From Moesziomyces globuligerus (lineage: Eukaryota > Basidiomycota > Ustilaginomycetes > Ustilaginales > Ustilaginaceae), in assembly GCA_030849465.1 (NCBI GenBank), contig JARVLF010000012.1, positions 558,001 to 622,000 on the forward strand: a stretch of DNA of 64,000 nt, given 5' to 3'. This document shows, piece by piece, positions 39,784 to 49,687 of this stretch. A program made the translations under genes and the position numbers. Below the pieces are notes generated by a model that did no database searches, was not told the origin of the DNA, and worked only from the letters and a program-made list of their open reading frames with translations. Within the stretch, counting starts at the first letter, position 1. Each line of letters opens with the position of its first letter.

Positions 39784-40572
39784 ATGGCAACAGCAGGCTC
39801 GCAAACGCCGAGTCAAGGTGAGCTCAACGCCTCGTCGTCCTCGCTCGTACGATAGAGGTGGCTGACGACAAAGCTGACCGCCGACTTACCTTTGACGAAT
39901 CCAGAACATGACCGGCAGCTTGGCTCCGCTGCCACGATCTCGTCGACAGGAGCTAGCCCTTCTGCAGCGGCGCTCCAGGCGCTCGAACAGTACAAGAAGA
40001 AGGACTCGTCCAAAGTCGTGGTGCGCTTCAAGGCCATCGGCAACGCCCCAATCATGAAGGTACGCCCGCATTCTCGCACCTTTTGGCGTCCAGCTTGCCC
40101 TTGTCGGCACGGCAGCTACTGATCATCCCTCGCAATTGCGCTCGCTCGCATCTCGACTGCATCGCATCCCAAACAGACAAACTACTTCCGCATCACCGCG
40201 TTCAACCGATTCCAGGCGGTGATTCAATTCCTCCGAAAGGAGCTCAACTTTAAGCCTACCGACTCCCTCGTACGTTCACGGCCTCCTGGTCGCCCTCCTG
40301 TTCAGCCAACCTGCTCTGACGCTAGCTGCTTACCACTTTCGCTCCCTCTGCGCCTCGAATCGGTCTGCTATCAGTTCCTCTACATCAACGCGTCTTTCAG
40401 TCCAGCACCCGACGACACGGTCGGCAACCTGTACAGGGTAAGTGCGATCGTGACCGCAGACATCGGCGCCACGGCTCGCTGACATGCTCGCTCTTGATGC
40501 TTCGCAATGCAGTGCTTCGGGACGGAAAACCACCTCATAGTCAACTACAGTACTACCGCCGCCTGGGGCTAG
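39784..40572 (+). CDS. ATG12: Ubiquitin-like autophagy protein Atg12
   Basis: There are five exons, 39784-39817, 39905-40059, 40177-40269, 40375-40437 and 40513-40572, giving 134 residues. All donors are GTGAGC, GTACGC, GTACGT or GTAAGT, all acceptors are CAG, and every junction is in frame. The assembled core reads KVVVRFKAIGNAPIMKTNYF, RITAFNRFQAVIQFLRKELN, FLYINASFSPAPDDTVGNLY and ends CFGTENHLIVNYSTTAAWG. The C-terminal Gly134 is the residue that is activated by Atg7 and conjugated to Atg5; the Atg12-Atg5-Atg16 complex promotes Atg8 lipidation. The short N-terminus (about 45 residues) is disordered. The gene is unusually intron-dense for this window. Confidence 0.93.
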
Positions 40573-40808
40573 CGTTCTTCGCTTCTGTCTAGCCTCTCCA
40601 GTTCCGGAGCTCAGCGATCCTCTCATGGCATTTATACCCGTCCGTTCAATGCATGTCTTCGTCCGCAACACGCTTTGCGATCTGCTGACCATCCCGACCA
40701 TGTGCTCAAGGTCATACGCGAAGCTGTAGAAACAGAGAGAGGTAGCGTGATCATTCCGAGTCAATCAAGGAGAACAAGGGCCAGGGCACTATACAAAGCT
40801 TGGCACGT

Positions 40809-43800
40809 CTAGTAGACCTCGAGAACGTAGCGCTCGTCCTCCTTGAGGGCCTCCATCTTCTTCTCGGCCTGGTCCTTGGTGAGGCCCTTCTTGACGAAGG
40901 CACCGATCAGCGCCTCGTGGATGTCAGGCACGGGCCAGGTGGGGCCGCAGACAAAGAAGTAGCCCTTCTTGCCGTCCTCAACATCCTCGTCGTTGATGAG
41001 GCCGTCCTGGAGCACCACCTCGGCCTTGCCACCTGCAGCCTCGAGCTTCTCGATCTCGGGACCGAGGTACTGGGTCAGGAGGTCGCCGTCTTCGAGGATC
41101 TTGTGCTGGATGTACACCTTCTTGGACGTGTCACGCGAGAAGGCGAGACCCATGTGCTGGATCACGCCGTCCTGCGTGTAAGCCTCGAGCTCCTCTCCGT
41201 ACAGGTACTCGGCCGAGCGGTATCGCGAGCCGAAGTAGTAGACCAGCGGACCGACGTCGATGCCCTGAGCCTTCTTGTGCGCACGGGCCTGGATGAAGGC
41301 ACGGAAGGGAGCCGCACCCGTACCGAGACCCGCCATGATGATGGGCTGCGTGTCGATGGGCGGCAGCTTCATCACCGACGGCTTGAGCGAGACAGTCACC
41401 TTGGCACCGGGCTTGAGCTGGCTCAGGTAGCGAGTGCACTGGCCGAAGCGCGGGCTGCCACTCGGCGTCTTCCAGTCCACCGTCACGATCAGAAGGTGGA
41501 CCGACTCGCCGACAGCCGACTGGGCCGAAGCGATCGAGTAGTGACGAGGCTTGATGGGCTCGACGAGCGTCAGCAGCTGGTCGATGGGCAGACGAGCCGA
41601 AGGGAACATGCGCAGCACATCGGCGTACGTCAAAGTCTCGATCTCCGAGAGCTTCTTGAACGTGAACGAGCCCTCGGCCGAGCTGATGAAGCGCAGCCAG
41701 CGAGCCTCGTCGCGGTTGGTGGCCAGCTTGCCCAGCTCCTCGTAGAAGCGCTTGGGCGGCTTACCAAAGATGTCGAGGTTCTGCTGCAGCGTCTGGAAGA
41801 CAGTGCGAGCCTCGTGCTTGCCAGCCTGGGTGAGGCTGGGCGCGTTGACAATCTCGTCGGCGTCGAAGCCGGCCCAGCGGATGAACTCGGCGACCTCCTC
41901 CTCGTCGTTCCAACCGTGCACACCGAGAGCCTCGCCGACCTCGTACTTGAGGTCGGTGCCCTTGGTGCTGAGCTCCATGTGGAAGACGTTTCGGTCGTAG
42001 TCGACAGGAGTGAGACGACGGTTCTCGGTGACCTCGACGACCCAGGTGGTCTCGGGCAGATCAGGACGAAGGGCCTCAGCAACGGTGTCGTAAGCCTCCG
42101 AGAAGAGGTGCTGCCAGGCAGACTGGGCCCAGGTGGTACGGACAGGGGAGAGCTCAACACCCACGGTTGCAGCCTCGGGGTTGGGGCCGAAGCCGTTGTA
42201 GCGAATCTGAGTGGGTCGCAGGGGCGCGTTCTCCTCGGCCTCGGAGATAGGCTGGGCCTTGGACCACTCGTCATCGCTGAAGGCGTGCAGCTGGATGGCG
42301 CTCTCGGCGGCCGAGACGAGACCCTCGACACCGTCGATGCCAACGGGAGCGGTTCCGAGGACACGCTTGAGGAAAGCGGCCAAGACAGCGCCCGAGGTGT
42401 TGAGCTGCACGCGGAGCACGGCGACCAGGAGCACGGCCGCAGCGATCTCGGCGGGGACGACGTTGTCGCCGACCTTGGCCTTGCCGCCGCTGGCGTTGGC
42501 GGTCTTGACGTTGAGCTTCTCCACCACGGCCGCAGCGTCGACGAGCAAGAGTCGCGCGCTCTTCTGGGCGAGGACGCGCTTGTCTTCGGCGCGGAGCTTC
42601 GAGTCGAGCTCGGCGACCTCCCAGCCAGGGGTGTTGAAGATCACAGTTCCGCCACGGACAAGCGACTGGAAGGGAGCGTAGCTCTTGAGCGTCGTGGCCG
42701 GGTCGCTGATGACGAGCACCTTGGCGGCGTTCTCCTCGGCGGCCAGGACGATAGGAGCGTCCGCGGCCGACTCGGGGCGGCTGGAGAGGATGATGTCGGA
42801 GCGGACGATGCCGGAAGCCTCGAAGTTATCGAATCGCGAGAGCAGACGGGCGTGGAGCTGGGTGTCAGCACCGCGGTCGCGGATGGCACGCGCGGTGAGC
42901 TGAGCCAGAGGAGCGGTGGCGCTGGTTTCGCTGTCGAAGAAGGTGACGACGGAAGCACCTGAGAGGGCGAGGAGGTCGGCGTGGTGGTCGTCGGCCTCGT
43001 CGAGCACGTCGTGCACCTTGAGGGCAGCCTTGTGCGCACCGCCGAGGGTCTCGAGAAGCTTGTGCAGCTCGGCAGCGGACAGGTCCTGAGCAGGAGCGAG
43101 CGCGACGGGAAAGACGTGCGAGGGCACATCGGAGCCGCTGAACTCGTGACCGAAGACCGAGGAGACGATGTCGTCGTAGAGCTGGCCCGAGGAGGCACCG
43201 CCAAGGACCTGCTCGAGGATGTGCAGGCTCTCGACCGACTTGGGCAGGGCCTTGCGCAGGTCGGTCTCGTCCCAGGCACCGAGGGAACGGACCGAGAGGA
43301 GGGCGACGTTGTGACGCAGAGCGGGGGGCAAGGTGACGAGCACTGCACGAGCGGCCTGGCTGTGCGAGCCGTTGGGGACGACGAGGACAGTCTTGGCCTT
43401 GGGCGAGCCGGTGAAGAGGAAGGGCTCGGGGACGTCGACCTTCTGGCCCTTGGTGGGGATGGTGAGAGTGCCCACCTCGCGACCTGCAAAGGCACCGTCG
43501 AAGACGTGAACGACGTTCTTGGACGACTGGTAAGCGTACTGGGCAAAGTCGACGGCCTCCTGGCGGGTAGCCGAGAGGACGACCTCGAACGAATCGCCGA
43601 GGGTGGCGGCAGCAGCGAGGACGGAGGCGTAGTCGTTGCTGATCGAGAGCTCCTGGCCGGCCTCGGCCGAGTGGCTGGCGGCGGAGACCTGGAGGACGAG
43701 CTTGGCGTTGTCCGAGCCGGCGTACGAGGCGAGGGTGGGAGCCATGGCGGCGAAGCCGGCGGCGTTGGTGAGGGCGGTGACGACCTTGGCGGGTTCGGTG

Positions 43801-44621
43801 GAGGAGGAACCGCCCTTGGCGTTGAGGTAGCCGACGATGGCGTTACCGGCACCGGCGCGAGTCTGCATCTTGAAGACCGAGGCGCGACCCTTGAACCAGC
43901 CCTTCTCGGCGGCGGTCTTGGCCTCGTTCTCGCTGAAGGAGCCGAGGCCGCCGTTGGTCTCGCTCTCGTAGCTGAAGACGGCGGTGCTGTTGGCGTAGGC
44001 GATGGAGTCGATGACGGCGGTGCTGGTGAGCTTGGCGCTGGGAACGCCGAGCAACCAGGACTGAGCGGCAGCTTTGGCGGCGAGCTCGGCCTCAGAGGGG
44101 CCGTCGACGATGCCGAGGTCGGCGCGAGCATCGACATGCTTGGCGCGGTTGGCCGGGGCGGGCTCGGGCACGGCGGCGTTGTCAGGCTGAGCGTTGACGA
44201 GGCCGGTGAGCTTCTGGCCGCCGACGGTGGCATCGACGCCGTTAGGAGCGACGTGGCCAGGCAGCTCGGGCTTGGCGGGGGCGGCAGGACCAGCACCCTT
44301 GGCATCGACCTGGTCGAGCTGCTTGGAGGCAGGGGGGTCGACGCGGCCGACCTGGACAGAGCGGGCGGTGTCGGCCTTGGCCTCGACGGGAGCAGGCTCA
44401 GCCGCCGGGGCAGCAGCAGCAGCCGGAGCCGGAGCCGCAGCGGGAGCGGCTGCAGCTGAGCGCAGCTTGGCGTCAGAGACCTTGCGCTTGATGGACTTGT
44501 TTGGCTTGTGAGCGGGTGCAAAAGCAGCGCGCGAGAGCGCCAGAGTGCCGGCGCCGATGGCGAGACCACCGGCAAAGATGGCAGCGCTCTGGTAGAGCGA
44601 CTGCGAGGTGGTGGCAGCCAT
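40809..44621 (-). CDS. MET10: Sulfite reductase [NADPH] flavoprotein subunit
   Basis: This single exon encodes 1270 residues from the ATG at 44619-44621 (MAATTSQSLYQSAAIF). The C-terminal ~430 residues are the FAD/NADP reductase module: RHYSIASA (FAD), MAGLGTGAAPFRAF (NADP pyrophosphate), YYFGSRYRSAEYLY and a final FVCGPTWPVPDIHEAL. A central region of about 600 residues resembles the pyruvate:ferredoxin-oxidoreductase-like part of Met10; no FMN-binding flavodoxin motif was recognised. The N-terminus is longer than in yeast (1035 residues), with a hydrophobic segment at 12-33 and then an Ala/Pro-rich stretch. With Met5 it reduces sulfite to sulfide for cysteine and methionine synthesis. Confidence 0.9.
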   Translation of the reverse strand: MAATTSQSLYQSAAIFAGGLAIGAGTLALSRAAFAPAHKPNKSIKRKVSDAKLRSAAAAPAAAPAPAAAAAPAAEPAPVEAKADTARSVQVGRVDPPASKQLDQVDAKGAGPAAPAKPELPGHVAPNGVDATVGGQKLTGLVNAQPDNAAVPEPAPANRAKHVDARADLGIVDGPSEAELAAKAAAQSWLLGVPSAKLTSTAVIDSIAYANSTAVFSYESETNGGLGSFSENEAKTAAEKGWFKGRASVFKMQTRAGAGNAIVGYLNAKGGSSSTEPAKVVTALTNAAGFAAMAPTLASYAGSDNAKLVLQVSAASHSAEAGQELSISNDYASVLAAAATLGDSFEVVLSATRQEAVDFAQYAYQSSKNVVHVFDGAFAGREVGTLTIPTKGQKVDVPEPFLFTGSPKAKTVLVVPNGSHSQAARAVLVTLPPALRHNVALLSVRSLGAWDETDLRKALPKSVESLHILEQVLGGASSGQLYDDIVSSVFGHEFSGSDVPSHVFPVALAPAQDLSAAELHKLLETLGGAHKAALKVHDVLDEADDHHADLLALSGASVVTFFDSETSATAPLAQLTARAIRDRGADTQLHARLLSRFDNFEASGIVRSDIILSSRPESAADAPIVLAAEENAAKVLVISDPATTLKSYAPFQSLVRGGTVIFNTPGWEVAELDSKLRAEDKRVLAQKSARLLLVDAAAVVEKLNVKTANASGGKAKVGDNVVPAEIAAAVLLVAVLRVQLNTSGAVLAAFLKRVLGTAPVGIDGVEGLVSAAESAIQLHAFSDDEWSKAQPISEAEENAPLRPTQIRYNGFGPNPEAATVGVELSPVRTTWAQSAWQHLFSEAYDTVAEALRPDLPETTWVVEVTENRRLTPVDYDRNVFHMELSTKGTDLKYEVGEALGVHGWNDEEEVAEFIRWAGFDADEIVNAPSLTQAGKHEARTVFQTLQQNLDIFGKPPKRFYEELGKLATNRDEARWLRFISSAEGSFTFKKLSEIETLTYADVLRMFPSARLPIDQLLTLVEPIKPRHYSIASAQSAVGESVHLLIVTVDWKTPSGSPRFGQCTRYLSQLKPGAKVTVSLKPSVMKLPPIDTQPIIMAGLGTGAAPFRAFIQARAHKKAQGIDVGPLVYYFGSRYRSAEYLYGEELEAYTQDGVIQHMGLAFSRDTSKKVYIQHKILEDGDLLTQYLGPEIEKLEAAGGKAEVVLQDGLINDEDVEDGKKGYFFVCGPTWPVPDIHEALIGAFVKKGLTKDQAEKKMEALKEDERYVLEVY

Positions 44622-46391
44622 CTTGAGTGTGTACACGCAAGGGCGGCTTGGGAGGAGGGGGTGGAGAGATGGTGGACGAAGCCAGGTGAGAATGATGCCG
44701 ACCGAGCCTCCTATGGACCTTTCTTCGCGACGCACGGCTTACAGCAGCCAAGGGTGTCCAGGACGGCGGCAATCGACAGCTTCAGCTTGTTACACAGCGC
44801 ACTGCAGCAGCCTCGACGAATCACGAACCGCTGCTTCTCAGGGTCTTGCTGTAGCAGAGTCGCAGCGACACGGCGATACCGGCAATGTGCCGCGCGCCAA
44901 AAGACGCGGACAAGCGTTCAAATCTTCTGACTCAGGGCCACCGCCCGAGGTCCGAGGTGGGGCGCTCCAAGTGGGAGGTCCTTCGCGCGGATTTCGCCAA
45001 AAATCCGAGGATGGCGCCATCGCCAGTCCCAATGGGCTCACCGCATCCCGCTCTACTTGCATCGGCTGGAGACTAGCCCGATTGGCCGTTTGGAAGGGCA
45101 CTATATGTTAGGCCTAATTATCACACCTCACTTGAGAAAATCGCTCCGACCCTTTTTTCTTTTTCTATTTTTTTCCCCTTTTTAGTTTCCTGCTTCTTTT
45201 GTTTCTTCGTACTCTGGCAAACTTACCCCCTTCTCCAGTATAAGACACTGTCGATGCAACGATCGACAACTATATGGCGAACATGGAGTTGACCTGGCAA
45301 CGTGACCATTCCCTTCTGGATTGCTACTGTGTCCAGCGGTAAGTGCAGACCTGTCGCTACCATGCTCGATCGTCCGCCAGCAGGCACGCGGTGCAAAAGG
45401 TCGCTTGCATTCGATGATGTGGACTTGCCGTTCCTGCGCATAGCCGGTTCCATTTTTAGGAACCATCCATCGCTGCCAAGCGCGATCGAAAAAAAAAAAA
45501 AATGCTGGGGAAGCCTCGACTTTAATCGCCGTTCTCGACGGATGCCTGGCAGCGCTTCGCATGGATCTGAGCCGCCGTCGAGCAATTCTCCGCGGCCGTC
45601 GTCAGCCAAGGGTCTGATCGTGGCGCCAGGACGGACGGCATGCGTCGTCCGGCCCGGACCCAAAGTCACAGTTTGAGGCAAGTGGTTCGCTTCCGTCGCT
45701 CTTTCCGCCGCAACGCCGGACTTGCGGCGAATTCCACGCCAGCCTTTCTGTTGATACTTCCTCTCCTCCCGTCACAAATGCGCTTTTGCCGTCGGCTTCA
45801 GACTTTGGCCGAACACGAGGCAAGTGTGAGCCTGCGAATCCGTCTGTCCCCTCACACGGCACGACTCACGAGTTCGGACAGGCGGGCGTGGCCACGGAGA
45901 ATGAGTTGTCTGCAGCGGAAAAGTGGACCGATGCGCCTGCGAGTACGAACCACTGATGCCCGTCGACGAAATCGAGCCTTAGCCGAAGTGAGAAGCCGCC
46001 GCTCTGCATCAAGCATGCACCCAACGGCGTTCAAGAGGGCCGGCTCTGGCTCCTCCTCCTCGCCTCCCAACTGAATGCCGCCCCAGGTTCGCGCATCCTC
46101 CAGGAACATTGAGCAGCTGCAGCGCCACCCATCTTGGTGCGCCCATCTTGGTGCGCCCCAAGACGCCAGAGCCTTCTGCTTCGACTACATACAACCATCA
46201 TCTCGTTGCCCTCTCATTGCCCACCGCTCTCGATCATCTTAAGCTTGGTGTCGCAGTTGCCCTTAGCGATCATTGCGGAACCATTGCTGGGCGAGCTCGT
46301 TGTCTAAGCTCGTCGCTTGGCCTCGCAACTAGCAGCGCTCGAACCGCAGATCCACCCCTCGTCGCTCGACTCCCCGCCCACAGACTGCATC
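44622..46391. other. Divergent intergenic region MET10 / membrane protein
   Basis: This 1.77-kb stretch has no supported gene. It contains a T-rich stretch (about 45150-45190), an A13-14 run near 45490, and the 14-bp tandem duplication at 46128-46155. Presumed promoters lie at both ends. Confidence 0.5.
46128..46155. repeat. 14-bp tandem duplication
   Basis: CCCATCTTGGTGCG occurs twice head to tail, about 240 bp upstream of the next ATG. Confidence 0.85.
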
Positions 46392-48668
46392 ATGTCCACC
46401 GCCGTGGTCACCGTACCTGTCACAGTGACGGCGAGCCAGTCCGTCATCGTCGTGACGTCGACGCTGGCAGCCTCCGACCTTCCCAACGTCACCGGCGTCC
46501 CCACCTCTTCACCCACCACACCCGCCTCCGCCTCTTCGTCGGCTGGGGGCGTCGATGCCTCGCCCAGCGATGCTTCCAGCAGCGCCCCTGCTTCCTCCTC
46601 TTCCGCTAATCCAACATCGTCCGGCTCTCACACTCCCATTGGCGCCATTGCCGGCGGTGCAGTCGGAGGCGTAGCGCTCATCGCTTTCATCGTTGTTCTC
46701 GCCTGCTTCATGAGGAGGCGCTCCAAGGCCAAGAAGACTCCAAGCCCTTTCCCGGACGATGAAGACGAGAAGGGCCCTTCCGTCATCGCCGGCCTCCCTC
46801 CCAACCCCTCAACGACTCAATTACGTCCTGTCTCGGGCAGCTACAACCACTCGATGGTCATGACAGATGCAGGATCTTCGATGCCGCTGCTTGCGACCGA
46901 GGGCTCGCTTCACAGCGGCTCGCACGGTCCTGGCGGTCCCTTCCCGGCAGATGCACGCTCGCCCCACATGCAGAGGCCGTCGACGACGTCGCTAGCGCCC
47001 AGCTTCGTCATGGGCTCCTCCGCCTCCTATCCCCACTCTCACAGCAGTCACCTCGCCCAGCCATGGAATGGTCCGGTTTCAAACGCTCACGATCCCTCAG
47101 CTGCTGCCTTTGCCGGCGGCTATCCCGACGTGCACAGGACCGCTTTCTACGAACCTTACATGCCGACGGGAGTGGATCCCCGCGTGCTCCCCACGTCGGC
47201 CATCGCAGCAGGATCAGCGGCGGCCGCCTATCACAACGGAGGCATGATGAACAGTACGGCATCGCCTCCTGCGCTCGCTATGGATCCTCGAGCTCGGGCG
47301 GCTGTTCCCGGCGTCTCGAGCCTGCCAGTTGGCGCGGCAGCCACAGACTACGCCAGTCTGAGCGATGCTGCACGACTGGGAAATGCTTCTCAGACGGGTT
47401 TCATGGGCACCGAGTCGGCGCGCTCAGGCGCGGCATCCACGAGCGATGCAAGCAGTCGTCGAGGATCGCATGGCAGTATGCTTGCCATGCTCCCGGCAGT
47501 GACACAGCTGGTGGAGCCGTCGTCCCACGTTCCGGCCGACGCCGGGAGTCCTCACCGACGCCCACCAGCGGCCGGCTTCCCTGGCTACCAGTCGAACCTG
47601 AACACCATCCCTGGCTCCGTTGCCGTCTCCGAGATCGCCAGCGCTGACCACCAGTCCATGCACTCGGCCGGCCAGAGTCATCGCGGCGAAGCAAGCATTC
47701 CTCCGAAGCTCCCTTCCATCCCCGCATCAAGCCCGCTCGTCCTGCAGGATGCGACTTCGTTCGTGTCACCAGAAGCGGCCATGGCGAATGCACCGCATGC
47801 ATCTGCATTGGGTGCCAGCGGACCGAGAATCACGGCTGAGCCGGGCACCGACACACTGCGCTCCAACGACGCTTCTTACGGCACTTACAACAGCGACGGC
47901 ACCTACAACACCTACACGGGAGCGATCAAGGGACAACTGCGCGTGGTTGGTTCGAATGACTCGCCAATCGGGGCTGATGCTGCACGAGGCGCGTCCACCA
48001 TCATCGAAGAGGAATCTGCCACTCGACAGCCCAAGCGCGACATGAGTGGCGATTCCAGAGCAGGCGAATTCTGGATCGACGCCGCCGACAAGTCAAAGTT
48101 CGGGCCTGCAGGCAACCGGCTCGGCCAGCATTCGAGCAACAACAGCACAAGCAGCGTCAACAAGACTGGCAGCCGGATGATCGAGATGCTGGACGTGGAT
48201 GAGCAGCCTAATGTGCCCGAGTCAGTGACGGGCCCGGCCGAGCCATCGACACAGGCACCGGCCAGGCCGTCGTTCTGGAAGGAGCGCACCAAGTCATCGC
48301 AGTCGATCAGCAAGGTCTTCCGAAGCTCACCATTGCTGCATGCCAACGGATCGCCCGTCGAGCGCTCTCCAGCGCCCAACCACGGTGGTCGACCGAGCGG
48401 CCTTGGTACGGATCCGGCTCGCGCGAACGGCATGCGCACCGACAACGAGCACCTTCCGCCGCTTGACCTTGGCCGATCCATCGCATCTTCAGACAACCGG
48501 CCGTCGGATTCGCCCAAGGCGGATGGCGACGCCGACATGTGGAAGGATGCGTCCAAGCAGAAGCAGGGCGGGGCGATGCGCAAATGGACGCGGAAAAAGG
48601 CTGGCCGAAGTGCGTCCGGTGGGCAGAACGCCGAGAATGAAGTGGACGTCGATCAGCTATTCAAATGA
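46392..48668 (+). CDS. Single-pass membrane protein, sensor-like
   Basis: This single exon encodes 758 residues from the ATG at 46392. There is no classical signal peptide. A Ser/Thr/Val-rich, probably O-mannosylated ectodomain of about 80 residues leads to one membrane segment at 84-106 (GAIAGGAVGGVALIAFIVVL), then a basic stop-transfer RRRSKAKK. The 650-residue cytosolic tail is disordered, rich in Ser/Pro/Ala, and ends DVDQLFK. The layout (short Ser/Thr ectodomain, GAIAGG-type membrane helix, long tail) resembles fungal cell-wall stress sensors and Mid2/Wsc-like proteins, but no WSC domain is present. Function is unassigned. Confidence 0.75.
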   Translation: MSTAVVTVPVTVTASQSVIVVTSTLAASDLPNVTGVPTSSPTTPASASSSAGGVDASPSDASSSAPASSSSANPTSSGSHTPIGAIAGGAVGGVALIAFIVVLACFMRRRSKAKKTPSPFPDDEDEKGPSVIAGLPPNPSTTQLRPVSGSYNHSMVMTDAGSSMPLLATEGSLHSGSHGPGGPFPADARSPHMQRPSTTSLAPSFVMGSSASYPHSHSSHLAQPWNGPVSNAHDPSAAAFAGGYPDVHRTAFYEPYMPTGVDPRVLPTSAIAAGSAAAAYHNGGMMNSTASPPALAMDPRARAAVPGVSSLPVGAAATDYASLSDAARLGNASQTGFMGTESARSGAASTSDASSRRGSHGSMLAMLPAVTQLVEPSSHVPADAGSPHRRPPAAGFPGYQSNLNTIPGSVAVSEIASADHQSMHSAGQSHRGEASIPPKLPSIPASSPLVLQDATSFVSPEAAMANAPHASALGASGPRITAEPGTDTLRSNDASYGTYNSDGTYNTYTGAIKGQLRVVGSNDSPIGADAARGASTIIEEESATRQPKRDMSGDSRAGEFWIDAADKSKFGPAGNRLGQHSSNNSTSSVNKTGSRMIEMLDVDEQPNVPESVTGPAEPSTQAPARPSFWKERTKSSQSISKVFRSSPLLHANGSPVERSPAPNHGGRPSGLGTDPARANGMRTDNEHLPPLDLGRSIASSDNRPSDSPKADGDADMWKDASKQKQGGAMRKWTRKKAGRSASGGQNAENEVDVDQLFK

Positions 48669-49687
48669 GCGCATTTTGCTGTCATTACATTAGTCGATGC
48701 TATTCGCAATCATCTTCCGAGCGAAGAGGGTGATTGGGTGGCGATGAGAGGCAGAACCTTTCCTTCGGAATACTTGAATGAAAGCACACGGCTCAATCCT
48801 GTCTCAGCAAGACCCAGCCACTGGATGAGGCCTATCATCTGCCTCGGAATAGAAGATTCCGCCTGCTTGCATGCGCTTCCACCGTTGGATGCATTGTCTC
48901 GAGCTCCGCTTCGCTTGCGACCACCGAGCAGCTGCGGATGGCGTGCAGAAGAAGGATGTTCTCCGAAGCGGTTTCAACTAGCGGTGCAGAAGTCGACAAC
49001 CGGGCCGTCGGCCTTCTAACTATCCGGCGGCGGGTGGCCAAAAAAACTACGAAAAAAGAAAAACACGATTTGAAAAGCAGACCCTGCTCGGATGGAAGCC
49101 CATCTCAGCGATTCTTTTTCCCGGAATGGCTTCCGTGGACGTTGCACAGCGTATCAGAGGCCTTCCTGATGATGATCGCCCGTACAGCGCTTCGCTAGCC
49201 CTTCGTCCATTCTCGAATAGGTATCCCGATTCATGGGCGCTAGACTTGCTTGTACCTGCACCGTGAGAAAAATTCATGGGCCTTTCCTTCCGTCTCCGAC
49301 TCTCTCCCTCCGTAGAACATGGCCAATGACCGAGCTCACTGCTCGTCGCAGATCCATGAGGTAGCTCGAGCTCAAAGCGCAGCGAAACTGCGGCACAGAG
49401 TCAGGCGATGTCAACATGCGTTCGGCTCGTGCCCTGCCTGTTGTTGAAGTGGCCTAGACAGCGCTTCTTCGTCGCAGCCATCTTGGGTGTAAGCTACTGG
49501 ACGTCCTGTAGTCCTATAAAGCTTCGAAAACCAGACGGCCTTCTGCAATCGTGTTCCATTGCCCTCCCGATACCTTCCCTCATCAGTCTCTACGAAGGCA
49601 ATCTCGCGCTCAAGGCGATTTTCATGAGTCCGGAGTCTTTGTTTGACCAGATCCTTCAAGTCCTCATCCCGATCTTCTACCTCATCA
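48669..49687. other. Intergenic, promoter of the secreted cysteine-rich protein
   Basis: 1.0 kb with no supported coding sequence. A TATA box lies at 49515-49520. A plus-strand frame at 49408-49791 overlaps the next gene's start in another frame and is treated as a shadow. Confidence 0.5.
49515..49520 (+). promoter_or_regulatory. TATA box of the secreted cysteine-rich protein gene
   Basis: TATAAA in GTCCTATAAAGC, 168 nt before the ATG at 49688. Confidence 0.5.

Noticed and set aside
40800..42962. Long plus-strand frame opposite MET10
   Set aside because: Antisense shadow caused by strong GC3 bias; MET10 motifs are unambiguous on the minus strand.
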